Shown: positions 9,228-17,354 of the stretch, one piece after another
How the letters are laid out: every line of letters starts with the position of its first letter
How positions within the stretch are numbered: position 1 is the first letter of the stretch
Origin: Shouchella rhizosphaerae
GTDB taxonomy: Bacteria > Bacillota > Bacilli > Bacillales > Bacillaceae_D
Length of the DNA: 64,000 nt
NCBI RefSeq assembly: GCF_900142675.1
Contig: NZ_FRBS01000004.1
Location: forward strand, 164,380-228,379
Reading direction: 5' to 3'
Position numbers and translations under genes: made by a program
Notes under the pieces: generated by a model
Seen by the model: only the letters and a program-made list of their open reading frames with translations
Databases searched by the model: none
What the model was told of the DNA's origin: nothing

Positions 9228-9676
9228 TAGCTACTCACCTCACGCTTTCTTGTAAATACCGCCAAAAGTTGGCTAAGCGGGGCTTTCGGCGGTTTTACTT
9301 CCCCGCCGGCCTTAACGACGCGATAGACATGTTTTGCGTCCGCCAGCGCTTTTCTCGTAAAGGGGTCCAACCGCCTTTCTACCCCTTGGTCGACGTAAAA
9401 CAACGGCTGCCCTTTTAATGACGGCAATTCCTTAAACCTGGAAAAAATCGTCATTCCTTGCATCCGTTCAGCACGAATAATATTCGCTTTACGGTCTACT
9501 AACAACAGCAAGATCACGCCAGTGCGAATGATTCCTTTTGAGCGGCCAATCGCCACTTGGCCTTCTTGCCGAAAGGAGCGATAGCGGTTGTTAAAATGCT
9601 TGATTTGCCAAAAACCAAGTACACTTTGCAACAGGAAACCGACTCCGAGACAGACAATTGCTAGCAAAATTGCCAT
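9227..9676 (-). CDS. gutM: glucitol operon activator GutM
   Basis: The 149-residue protein starts at the ATG at 9676, which overlaps the stop of the regulator gene (TAATG); the AAGGAG ribosome site lies in the end of that gene. One N-terminal membrane helix (about residues 2-20) is followed by the GutM pattern FNNRYRSFRQEGQVAIGRSKG and GMTIFSRFKELPSLKG. In E. coli GutM is needed for full expression of the glucitol genes; how the membrane-bound form acts is not settled. Confidence 0.9.
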   Translation of the reverse strand: MAILLAIVCLGVGFLLQSVLGFWQIKHFNNRYRSFRQEGQVAIGRSKGIIRTGVILLLLVDRKANIIRAERMQGMTIFSRFKELPSLKGQPLFYVDQGVERRLDPFTRKALADAKHVYRVVKAGGEVKPPKAPLSQLLAVFTRKREVSS

Positions 9677-10632
9677 TACTGATTCTCCTTCCACTTAATA
9701 AGTTCGATCGCTGTTTCTTCATCTGTGATCAAGTGGGAAATATAGCCTCCCTGCAAACCGCCTATGATCGAAGGTACTTTTTCTTTCGACTCGGCGATCG
9801 CGACTGTAGCCCGGTTTTCCTTTAAACGATCTAGCTCGACCGCAATCGTCCGTTCTCTTATAGGCGTTTGCACTTCTTTGCCATCAATCGTGTAAAAACG
9901 GGAAAGAATATCGCCAATCGCTTGTTTTTTCGCAAGCAGCTGCTGTTCAGCTTCGCCAATAAAACCGCTCCAAACTAAATTGGATGAACGGACGTGGGCA
10001 CCAATGCCAATGACAGCGACGGTCATTTCCTCCCAAAGCTTTAAAACGTCTTGCAAGTAAGCCGATTCGCGAATGTCTTTTTGCGCGTCGGCTGACGTCA
10101 CAATAGCCGCAGCATCGATATACTGTGCTTTGCCTTTAAAGGCACGGGCAAAATTGTAGACAATCGTATTGATATGATGCTTGACGTGCATCTTGCCAGG
10201 ACCGCCTACGATTGGCACAAAAACGGTGTCACGCTTTCGAAAAGAACCAATCGTTTCAGCCATCGTTCCAAGGGTGTCTCCCCATGCAAGACCGATGACA
10301 TCGCCATCAACGAGGAGGCTGTCGAGCAAATTCGCTCCTGATTCCCCTAATGCTTTTAGGCGCTCTTCTCTGCTCGCGTGACGGTCTACCGGGACAATCA
10401 CAGCCTCGCGAATGCCGAACATGCGCGCCAACTTTGCTTCCAAATCAACGCGAAGACGCTGTGTGCTGGCAATTTTTATTTGCACAATTCCTGCCTCGCG
10501 TGCTTTTTGCAGCATTCTTGTCACCGTTGTCCGGTAAAGGCCTAGCCGTTTAGCAATTTCATTTTGTGTAAGCGCTTCCTCATAGTACATTTTTGCGACA
10601 ATGACTAGTTGGCGTTCCTCTTGCCACTTCAT
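9676..10632 (-). CDS. SorC-family sugar-binding transcriptional regulator of the glucitol operon
   Basis: The 318-residue protein is taken to start at the ATG at 10632 (MKWQEERQLVIVAKMYY) behind GAAGGTG. An in-frame ATG at 10683 is only about 11 bases past the predicted transcription start, has no ribosome site, and would put a palindromic operator inside the coding region. Residues ~20-45 form a helix-turn-helix (LTQNEIAKRLGLYRTTVTRML); the rest is the SorC effector domain (GLAWGDTLGTMAETIG, VPIVGGPGKMHVKHHIN), expected to bind a sugar phosphate. It is first in the operon and probably regulates itself. Confidence 0.88.
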   Translation of the reverse strand: MKWQEERQLVIVAKMYYEEALTQNEIAKRLGLYRTTVTRMLQKAREAGIVQIKIASTQRLRVDLEAKLARMFGIREAVIVPVDRHASREERLKALGESGANLLDSLLVDGDVIGLAWGDTLGTMAETIGSFRKRDTVFVPIVGGPGKMHVKHHINTIVYNFARAFKGKAQYIDAAAIVTSADAQKDIRESAYLQDVLKLWEEMTVAVIGIGAHVRSSNLVWSGFIGEAEQQLLAKKQAIGDILSRFYTIDGKEVQTPIRERTIAVELDRLKENRATVAIAESKEKVPSIIGGLQGGYISHLITDEETAIELIKWKENQ

Positions 10633-10656
10633 GCCTGTTTGTTCACCTTCTTTCGT

Positions 10657-10672
10657 TTGCACATATGTGCAA
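10657..10672. promoter_or_regulatory. palindromic operator O1 of the glucitol operon
   Basis: A perfect 16-base palindrome, TTGCACATATGTGCAA, lies between the predicted transcription start (~10694) and the regulator ATG (10632). It shares its half-site with the second copy at 10766. It is the likely binding site of the SorC-type regulator. Confidence 0.65.
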
Positions 10673-10700
10673 TACTCGCTCATATGTGGTTGATAGATCG

Positions 10701-10729
10701 AATATAACCGCTTTCATTTCATTATGCAA
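10701..10729 (-). promoter_or_regulatory. sigma-A promoter of the glucitol operon
   Basis: On the minus strand TTGCAT (10729-10724), a spacer of exactly 17 bases and TATATT (10706-10701). It lies between the two palindromes and overlaps a cre-like box. Confidence 0.7.
10703..10716 (-). promoter_or_regulatory. cre-like CcpA box over the glucitol promoter
   Basis: TGAAAGCGGTTATA on the minus strand fits the Bacillus cre consensus TGWAANCGNTNWCA at 13 of 14 positions and covers the spacer and -10 region, where bound CcpA would block RNA polymerase. Confidence 0.6.
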
Positions 10730-10765
10730 TTCGATTTGGCAAATGGAATAAAATTCAAATTCGAT

Positions 10766-10781
10766 TTGCACATTTGTGTTC
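10766..10781. promoter_or_regulatory. imperfect operator O2 of the glucitol operon
   Basis: TTGCACATTTGTGTTC matches the downstream palindrome at 13 of 16 positions. Its centre is 109 bases from the centre of O1, with the promoter between them. Confidence 0.5.
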
Positions 10782-10805
10782 TTCTTTAGTAAGAAAGCGC
10801 AAAAA

Positions 10806-10829
10806 AAAGAAGGCGCGGTCGCCTTCTTT
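10806..10829 (-). terminator. rho-independent terminator after uxaB
   Basis: AAAGAAGGCG-CGGT-CGCCTTCTTT stem followed on the minus strand by eight T. It starts immediately behind the uxaB stop and ends the long galacturonan gene run. Confidence 0.88.
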
Positions 10830-10830
10830 A

Positions 10831-12312
10831 TTATCCTTCTATCATTTTGAACAGATCGCCATTCAACAAGCCATATGCGCAATCAGCAACCTTCTCGCTA
10901 TAACGGCTTAAATCACGGCCCCACAGTCCGTCTGCTTGCAGCAATGTGGAAATCGTTTCTGCTAATGTCGCTTCACCCGCATCATACTGGCACCATGTCG
11001 CTTCTAGTAGTGCGAGTGCTGTTTCGTTTTCCCGAATTTGATAGGTTCTGCCTTGCCAGTTTCCTTTTAGAAACGCGCCATCTCTTTCCTGTGGCTTCAT
11101 ATAGACAAGCAATGCTGCGAGGCTCGCTAACAACTGACTCGGCTCGTTGTCTTGCTGTTCATGGGCCTCTAATGCTGGCAGAAGCCGTGTCTTAAATTTG
11201 TAGATCGCATTTAAACCAATGTCGGTCAGCTTGTGTGCCAAAAACGGATTTTCAAACCGCTCTATCACGCTAGCCGCATAGGCTTGCTTTTCTTCCTCCG
11301 GCGCGTTGACAACGGGGATCAGTTCTTGTTCGAGCCCTCGTTCAATAAAGCGCCGCAAGCGCGGAGAGTGAAGGGCGCCTTTGACCGTGTCTTCTCCTGC
11401 TAAAAAGCTGAGTGCGAACATCATCGTGTGCAATCCGTTTAAGAGCCTTACTTTTAGCTCCCGATGCAACGCCACAGGTTCCCATTTGACATTGAGCCCT
11501 GCTTGCTCGAACGGCAAACGCTCGTCTAGCGGGCGCTCTGGTTCGATCACGAACAAATGGTACGGTTCAGCGACTGTCAACAGGCGGTCTTCGTAGCCGA
11601 GCCTGTTTGCCCACGTTTCTTCTTCGCCATGGGGAAAGCCTGTTACAATTCGATCGACGAGCGTGTTGCAAAAGACATTCGCTTTTCTTAGCCATTGCCC
11701 AAATTCAATCGGCAACTCCCAGTCTTCGGCAATCGTTTCAACAATGTCTTTTAACACAGCGCCATTGTCTTCGATTAACTCACAAGGCACGAGTGTGATC
11801 CCTGCCTCGAGAGCACCATCGAACGCTAAAAAGCGTTCATATAAAAAGGCAGTCACCTTCCCTGGGAAAGACAGTGGCGCTTTGTCCTTTTCATATCGTT
11901 CCTGTTGATAGACAAGGCCTGCTTCTGTTGTATTGGAAAACAACCATTTTACATCAGGGGAGCGCGCTAATTTTTTGACCTCTTCCCAATCACTGTAAGG
12001 ATTGATGCCACGGGCGATTGATTGGACCACTTCCGTATTATCGATAACCGTGCCGTCAAGTTTTCCCCGTAAAATCACGGTGTACAAGCCATCCTGTGCT
12101 TGAAGGACAGGGACGATTTTGCCGTGTGGCGTCGGCTGTATCGCCGCGACGCGGCCATCATACAGCCGTTGCTGGTGAAGTTGGTCGACCATCCAATCGA
12201 TGAAACCGCGCATGAAGTTGCCTTCCCCGATTTGAACGATTGTTTCCTTGCCTGCCAACGTCTCTTGGCCAACGAGCTTTTTTGTCAATTGCTTTGTTTC
12301 TATTCGATCCAT
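10831..12312 (-). CDS. uxaB: tagaturonate reductase (altronate oxidoreductase)
   Basis: The 493-residue protein starts at the ATG at 12312 behind AAGGAG; longer in-frame versions upstream run into uxaA and lack a ribosome site. The N-terminal IVQIGEGNFMRGFIDWMVDQL is the UxaB coenzyme-binding region, and the C-terminal part has the polyol-dehydrogenase motif KVRLLNGLHTMM with the catalytic Lys, Asn and His. It reduces D-tagaturonate to D-altronate with NADH in the galacturonate pathway. It sits 13 bases after uxaA and is followed by a terminator. The preceding enzyme, uronate isomerase UxaC, is not in this window. Confidence 0.94.
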   Translation of the reverse strand: MDRIETKQLTKKLVGQETLAGKETIVQIGEGNFMRGFIDWMVDQLHQQRLYDGRVAAIQPTPHGKIVPVLQAQDGLYTVILRGKLDGTVIDNTEVVQSIARGINPYSDWEEVKKLARSPDVKWLFSNTTEAGLVYQQERYEKDKAPLSFPGKVTAFLYERFLAFDGALEAGITLVPCELIEDNGAVLKDIVETIAEDWELPIEFGQWLRKANVFCNTLVDRIVTGFPHGEEETWANRLGYEDRLLTVAEPYHLFVIEPERPLDERLPFEQAGLNVKWEPVALHRELKVRLLNGLHTMMFALSFLAGEDTVKGALHSPRLRRFIERGLEQELIPVVNAPEEEKQAYAASVIERFENPFLAHKLTDIGLNAIYKFKTRLLPALEAHEQQDNEPSQLLASLAALLVYMKPQERDGAFLKGNWQGRTYQIRENETALALLEATWCQYDAGEATLAETISTLLQADGLWGRDLSRYSEKVADCAYGLLNGDLFKMIEG

Positions 12313-12325
12313 GCTGTCACTCCTT

Positions 12326-13822
12326 TTATAAAATGACGCCATCTTTGAACAGGGCGATTTCTTTAAAGCCATTCCGTTCATTGTGAGTCGCCCGTTCCCC
12401 TGAGGCGACTTGTAGCACATAGGCAAAAAGTTCGTCTGCTCGTTCGCCTAGTTCTTTCCCGTCAAGAAGTGTGCCTGCATCAAAGTCAATCCAGTTTTTC
12501 TTCCGTTCATACAAAGGTGTATTCGTTGATAACTTGACAGTTGGAACAGGGCCACCAAATGGTGTACCGCGCCCTGTTGTAAACAAGACGATATGGGCGC
12601 CTGAAGCGGCAAGGGCGGTGACGGAAACAAGGTCATTCCCTGGCCCTTCCACGAGTGTTAGCCCTGGCTTTTTGATTCTGCCGCCGTAAGGGACGACATC
12701 GGCTACTGGCGCAAAACCGCCTTTTTGCACACACCCGAGTGACTTCTCTTCAAGGGTGGTAATGCCGCCTTTTTTATTGCCCGGGGAAGGGTTTTCATAA
12801 ACAGGCTGGTTATGGCGGATAAAATAGTCTTTAAAGCCATTGACCATGTTGACAATGCCGTTAAAAACCGTTTCATCTGCAGCTCGTTCCATCAAAATTG
12901 TTTCTGCGCCAAACATTTCAGGTACTTCTGTCAGCACTGTTGACCCGCCTTGGGCAATGAGCCGATCGGAAAATGCGCCGACAAGTGGGTTGGCTGTAAT
13001 CCCTGAAAAACCGTCAGAGCCTCCACATTTTAAGCCTACTTTTAATTTTGACGCTGGCACGTCTGTCCGCACATCGTTTTTAGCGACAGCAGCGATTTCA
13101 GAAACAAGCTGAAGGGCTTCCTCCAGTTCGTCTTCTACTTCTTGGACAGCTAGAAACTTGACGCGGTCGCTGTCGTAAGCGCCAACGGCCTCTTTAAACA
13201 CGTCAATATAGTTGTTTTCGCAGCCAAGGCCAAGCACAAGGACACCTGCCGCATTAGGGTGGTGGACTAAGCTGCTCAGGATTGCTTGCGTGCTTTTTAA
13301 ATCGTCGCCTAGCTGGGAACAGCCAAAAGGATGTGGATAATGGTAGACGCCATCAATATTGGCAAAATGCTCTTGTTGGGCGAGGCGGGCAACGAGCTCA
13401 GCCGTTTTATTAATGCAGCCGACCGTATTTAAAATCCAAATTTCATTGCGTATGCCGACATCGCCGTTTTTGCGGACGTATCCTTTAAACGTAAAAGCGG
13501 GCGTCCCTTTGTCTGTGTCTGCCGTGGCTGCGCTTTGGCTTTGCTTGTATTCATACGCCAACTTGCCGTCTAGAGCAGTCTTTAAGTTGTGTGTATGGAC
13601 CCACTCCCCTGTGGCAATCGCCTGTTTGGCGATCCCAATCGGGAAGCCGTATTTTAACACCGGTTCCCCTTCGCGAATGTCGCGGAGGGCCACTTTGTGG
13701 CCACGTTCGACTGGCTCTGCTAGCTCGAGCTGCTGTTGGCCCACGCTAATGACGTCGCCTTTAGCTGCCTCTTTTAACACGATAAGGACATCGTCTTTTG
13801 GGTGGATCTTTACGCCGTCCAC
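12326..13822 (-). CDS. uxaA: altronate dehydratase
   Basis: The 498-residue protein starts at GTG 13822 behind GAGGAGG. Residues 1-95 form the SAF domain (VALRDIREGEPVLKYGFPIG, WVHTHNLK); the catalytic UxaA domain follows, with the conserved Cys-containing loops HPFGCSQLGDD, VLGLGCENN and KCGGSDGFSGITANP, and the C-terminal TTGRGTPFGGPVP. It dehydrates D-altronate to 2-keto-3-deoxygluconate using iron or manganese. It lies 3 bases after the oxidoreductase gene. Confidence 0.95.
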   Translation of the reverse strand: MDGVKIHPKDDVLIVLKEAAKGDVISVGQQQLELAEPVERGHKVALRDIREGEPVLKYGFPIGIAKQAIATGEWVHTHNLKTALDGKLAYEYKQSQSAATADTDKGTPAFTFKGYVRKNGDVGIRNEIWILNTVGCINKTAELVARLAQQEHFANIDGVYHYPHPFGCSQLGDDLKSTQAILSSLVHHPNAAGVLVLGLGCENNYIDVFKEAVGAYDSDRVKFLAVQEVEDELEEALQLVSEIAAVAKNDVRTDVPASKLKVGLKCGGSDGFSGITANPLVGAFSDRLIAQGGSTVLTEVPEMFGAETILMERAADETVFNGIVNMVNGFKDYFIRHNQPVYENPSPGNKKGGITTLEEKSLGCVQKGGFAPVADVVPYGGRIKKPGLTLVEGPGNDLVSVTALAASGAHIVLFTTGRGTPFGGPVPTVKLSTNTPLYERKKNWIDFDAGTLLDGKELGERADELFAYVLQVASGERATHNERNGFKEIALFKDGVIL

Positions 13823-13825
13823 AGC

Positions 13826-15112
13826 CTATACCTCCTCTTTATTGGCGAGCAACGTTTCAATTCGAATCGGCGCGCCCTGTTTCGCCGACTTCCACACCGC
13901 TTCGCCGACAGCGACCGAAAGCGCCCCTGCTTCTGCCCCGGCGAGGACGTCGAATGGCCGTGTAGGATCTTCGCCTAAAAACAAGTCTTCTTGGATCACC
14001 GGGTCGCCGCCGCCATGGCCGCCCTCTTTTTGGACGACATGGATCGTTTCTTTCGCTCCGAATAGCGGAAATAAGTCAATCGTTTGTTCTGGCACAGGAA
14101 ATGGCGTCCTTGATGGTGCATGGTATTCCTGCGTCTCAATTCGTCCGTTTGTGCCATTGATCGCCAAGCGGTAGCCTTCATACGGAAGCGAAAAGTTGAT
14201 CGAATAACTGAGCAATGCACCGCCATCGTAGCGGACATTGGCGACATACGTATCTTCAATGTTAATTTCTTCATCAAACACACAGGCGTCGGGACGATAG
14301 CCTGTGTACGCGCCAAGGTCCTGCCCTGCCATTAAATGGTCGTCTTTTATTTGCGTCGATTGGTTGCGGCCAAACCAGCGCCTGTAATACGAACAATTTT
14401 GCCGGTCGCTGCACGTCCCGCAATGGCGGCCATTTTCCCGCCGTGGGTTTAATTCGCTGTTTGCCCCGTAATAGTGCAGGTCGCCAAAGGCAAACACTTC
14501 TTGGGGGCGCTGGCTAATCCACCAATTAACGAGGTCAAAATGGTGCGTCGACTTATGGACAGACAAACCGCCAGAAAAAGCGCGGTTTCGGTTCCAGCGT
14601 TTAAAGTAACTCGATCCGTGGTACGTATCGATATACCAATTTAAGTCAATCGACGTTATACGGCCAATTCGCCCTGATTGGATTAATTCCTTAATTTTGA
14701 TGTGGTACGGGTTGTAACGATAGTTAAACGCGACAGTGACCTTTCCTTTGCTTGCCTTTTCCGCTTCGAGGACACGCCTCGCATCTTCACTTGTTGTCAC
14801 CATCGGCTTCTCGCTAATTATGTTGAGTCCTAACGCCAAGCCGCGTAAAATGTAATCCACATGTGTATCATCGCGGCTTGCGACAACCGCCATCGTCGCG
14901 TTCGTTTCTTTGACCATTTGTTCAAATTGGTCCGGCCGGTAAAACGTGGCATTGGCAAGTGCAGGATACGTTTTCAAACAAACTTCATACCGTTTCGGGT
15001 CAATATCAAGCAAAGCGACAATTTCATTGTCATGATGAAAACGAGCAATAAGCGGTTCAACGAACATCTTAAGCGCCCTGTTGCTCAGGCCGCAAATCAC
15101 GACTCTTTCCAT
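13826..15112 (-). CDS. Gfo/Idh/MocA-family oxidoreductase
   Basis: This is a 428-residue protein with a Rossmann N-terminus (VVICGLSNRALKMF), the family EKP motif in NIISEKPMVT at about residue 97, and the C-terminal alpha/beta domain (HKSTHHFDLVNWW). Family members oxidise or reduce sugars and sugar acids with NAD(P). The placement between the GH105 hydrolase and uxaA suggests it handles the 4-deoxy-5-keto-uronate released by GH105, or another pectin-derived acid; this is inference. A cysteine cluster (HCGTCSDRQNC, around residue 233) lies in an inserted loop and may bind a metal. Its start overlaps the YesL-like gene. Confidence 0.85.
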   Translation of the reverse strand: MERVVICGLSNRALKMFVEPLIARFHHDNEIVALLDIDPKRYEVCLKTYPALANATFYRPDQFEQMVKETNATMAVVASRDDTHVDYILRGLALGLNIISEKPMVTTSEDARRVLEAEKASKGKVTVAFNYRYNPYHIKIKELIQSGRIGRITSIDLNWYIDTYHGSSYFKRWNRNRAFSGGLSVHKSTHHFDLVNWWISQRPQEVFAFGDLHYYGANSELNPRRENGRHCGTCSDRQNCSYYRRWFGRNQSTQIKDDHLMAGQDLGAYTGYRPDACVFDEEINIEDTYVANVRYDGGALLSYSINFSLPYEGYRLAINGTNGRIETQEYHAPSRTPFPVPEQTIDLFPLFGAKETIHVVQKEGGHGGGDPVIQEDLFLGEDPTRPFDVLAGAEAGALSVAVGEAVWKSAKQGAPIRIETLLANKEEV

Positions 15113-15776
15113 TTGACACTCCTTCTGGCTCCTTTTCGGAAGAAGCCTTTTGCTGAGAAAGCTGTAATCGTTTCATCGAGCGGAAAATCCGCTCGGCTAC
15201 CCAAGAAATCAAATAAGCGACGCTTGCTGCGCCAAAAAACAAGATCAGGCCTGGCATCGACATAAACAAAAATTGCAGGCCGTACAAGGAGGCGCCTAAC
15301 AAAATTAAGTGGAGGGGGTGGCCGCAGCCAATCAGCAATGCAGCGCGGACACGGTTCAAACCTTTTAAATCAAAACCGACATACGTAGGAAAATAGAGTA
15401 GCAGCATGCTGCTGTACAGCACCGACACAATCAGCAATAAGCCACGAACGACCACCATCGCGAGGCCAGGGCCAGCAAACAGTGTAAAATTCCAGTACAG
15501 GAGAAAACCGACAAGGAACAAAGCAAGCGCTGCGCCGTTGGCGCGCCAAAACTCCTGTTTGTACGTTTGCCAAAACGTCTTGAACACAGGCGTCTCTTCC
15601 CATTGGCCGTTCACCCATCCCCGGGTGACGGAAAATAAAGCGACCGTCGCTGGAGCGGCGCCAAACAAGCCAAGCCCGAGCAACGTAAAACCGAGCCAGA
15701 GAGCGTTTCCATAAGCCAGTTTGGAAATAAATACAGATACACGGTAAAAGCTACCCCACATTCCCGTTAACTCCAC
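15069..15776 (-). CDS. yesL: YesL-like DUF624 membrane protein
   Basis: The 235-residue protein is taken to start at GTG 15776 behind AGGAGG; a longer frame upstream overlaps the lipoprotein gene. About five hydrophobic helices are visible (LWLGFTLLGLGLFGAAPATVALFSV; LALFLVGFLLYW; and others), with the pattern GAAPATVALF...RGWV and FWQTYKQEFWRAN typical of DUF624/YesL. In B. subtilis yesL sits with rhamnogalacturonan genes and yesMN; its role is unknown. It overlaps the genes on both sides, so it is translated within the operon. Confidence 0.83.
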   Translation of the reverse strand: MELTGMWGSFYRVSVFISKLAYGNALWLGFTLLGLGLFGAAPATVALFSVTRGWVNGQWEETPVFKTFWQTYKQEFWRANGAALALFLVGFLLYWNFTLFAGPGLAMVVVRGLLLIVSVLYSSMLLLYFPTYVGFDLKGLNRVRAALLIGCGHPLHLILLGASLYGLQFLFMSMPGLILFFGAASVAYLISWVAERIFRSMKRLQLSQQKASSEKEPEGVSNGKSRDLRPEQQGA

Positions 15777-16245
15777 GTTGTTCTCCCTCCTGCCATTTTT
15801 CGACTTGCTTTTTTGCCTTTCCTTGCTTATCGCTATAAACAGGCAGGACAAGGACGGCTTCATGGTCGAGGGCGAAGCTTGTGGCAAGCACGCTGTCAAC
15901 AGACACTGCGACTGTCGTCTCTTCTCCCTTTAATTGGACAGGAACGCCGTCCATTCCTTCTAATGAAACGAGCCCTTCTGGATCGATTGCCTCTGTTAGG
16001 CTGCCATCCACAAGCAAAATGTCAGCTTCGTGGCCTGCCAACTCAACGACAAGCCTTTCTAAAACGCTTGGAAACACCGTCAGCCTTGCTTCGTCTTCAT
16101 TGACGAGTTCATGCAACTGGTCTTGCTGTTGATAGAGCTCGTCAGAGAAGGCCATCACATGGAGGCGGTCATCGTCTCCTTGTTTGCCGCATCCTGCTAA
16201 CGCGATCAAAACGATGGCAGCAAAGCAAACAAACCGCCGGTTCAT
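15751..16245 (-). CDS. small lipoprotein of the rhamnogalacturonan operon, function unknown
   Basis: The 164-residue protein starts at ATG 16245, overlapping the GH105 stop as ATGA. Residues 1-19 (MNRRFVCFAAIVLIALAGC) end in a lipobox LAGC, so it is an exported lipoprotein. The rest is soluble (VMAFSDELYQQQDQLHELVNEDEARLTVFPSVLERLV ... DILLVDGSLTEAID) and looks like a fragment of a periplasmic-binding-protein fold, but I do not recognise the family. It overlaps the yesL-like gene by 26 bases. Confidence 0.75.
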   Translation of the reverse strand: MNRRFVCFAAIVLIALAGCGKQGDDDRLHVMAFSDELYQQQDQLHELVNEDEARLTVFPSVLERLVVELAGHEADILLVDGSLTEAIDPEGLVSLEGMDGVPVQLKGEETTVAVSVDSVLATSFALDHEAVLVLPVYSDKQGKAKKQVEKWQEGEQRGVNGNVG

Positions 16246-17354
16246 CGGTGCTTCCGTCCTTTTTCGATTTCCGTACAAGCGAGTGCAAAGGCGCCGACGC
16301 CATGCAAGTCATTGGCGCTCGTCGGCCGGCTAATGTAATCGTCGTAACGGCCGATTGACGTACCGATGCAAATCATTTTTAAAACGAGCGCGCCGTCCTC
16401 TTCTATGTCAACCGCATAGTCCAACAAGCCTGAAAGCCCTTTTTCAGCATGGAAGAACGCGTCTTCGCCAAGCAACCCTAGGCGGTAGCCTTTTGCCAAA
16501 GCATAGACAAACAGGCTCGTGCAGGAGCTTTCTAGCCAGTTATCAGGCTGGTTGCCTTTGTCGACGACTTGATACCAGAGCCCTGTTTGTTCGTCTTGGT
16601 ACGTGAGGAGGCGGGCCATTAAAGACTGGAACGCGCTTTCTAACACAGGGCGTTTCATATGATTCTCGCCAAGCAAGTCAATTAAGTCGGCAAGCGCCAT
16701 TGCATACCAGCCAAGAGCACGGCCCCAAACTTCCTCTGTCTTGCCTGTTTCTTTGTCGCAGACAGCTACTTGTTTGCTTGCGTCCCAAGCATGGACATAC
16801 AGACCTGTCGCTTCGTCTTTCGTATGGTTGCGCATCAGCTCTTCTTGCTTCAGGACAAGATCGATCAATTCAGGCTCATTAAATTGTTGCCCGTATTGGA
16901 CTGCAAATGGGCCAGCCATATAAAGGCCGTCGAGCCACATTTGGTTCGGGTATTTGTCCTTATGCCAAAAGCCGCCAAAGCGGTTGCGGTTTAAGGTATG
17001 GAGCAAACCTCGGAGTTTGCGGGCTGCTTCTTGGTAGCGATACTCACCTGTACGCCTAAACAGCGGCAAAAGCAACAGTCCAGCTTGAATCGCGTCTAAC
17101 TCATCACGGCGAAACAGGAAGTTGCCGTCTTCATCAATTAAGGCATCGACGTAGTCTTTCACGTACTGAAAGTAGGCTTCGTTGTGATCCATTTCCCAAA
17201 TCCGGTGAACGCCGCATAAAAACACGCCTTGATGGTAATGCCAGCGGTTGGCTGGCGGCATTTCAACCGGCTCGTACTTGCTCATAATCGCCTCACACGC
17301 CTTTTTTCCCCACTCTAACGGCTGTTGGCTCCGTACTTTCGCGAATGATGTCAT
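16242..17354 (-). CDS. yesR: GH105 unsaturated rhamnogalacturonyl hydrolase (YteR/YesR type)
   Basis: The 370-residue protein has no signal peptide. The GH105 alpha/alpha-barrel pattern is clear: NRWHYHQGVFLCGV near residue 36, FWHKDKYPNQMWLDGLYM with the catalytic Asp142, EVWGRALGWYAMAL, LWYQVVD and the closing SANDLHGVGAFALAC. These enzymes add water across the double bond of unsaturated galacturonyl-rhamnose released by RG lyases, giving rhamnose and 4-deoxy-5-keto-uronate in the cytoplasm. It overlaps the GH43 stop by 4 bases and its own stop overlaps the lipoprotein start. Confidence 0.93.
   Translation of the reverse strand: MTSFAKVRSQQPLEWGKKACEAIMSKYEPVEMPPANRWHYHQGVFLCGVHRIWEMDHNEAYFQYVKDYVDALIDEDGNFLFRRDELDAIQAGLLLLPLFRRTGEYRYQEAARKLRGLLHTLNRNRFGGFWHKDKYPNQMWLDGLYMAGPFAVQYGQQFNEPELIDLVLKQEELMRNHTKDEATGLYVHAWDASKQVAVCDKETGKTEEVWGRALGWYAMALADLIDLLGENHMKRPVLESAFQSLMARLLTYQDEQTGLWYQVVDKGNQPDNWLESSCTSLFVYALAKGYRLGLLGEDAFFHAEKGLSGLLDYAVDIEEDGALVLKMICIGTSIGRYDDYISRPTSANDLHGVGAFALACTEIEKGRKHR

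Noticed and set aside
13359-14174. 271-codon plus-strand frame opposite uxaA and the Gfo/Idh/MocA gene
   Set aside because: It crosses two well-supported genes on the other strand and its product (rich in Ser, Ala, Pro, Trp) looks like antisense translation.
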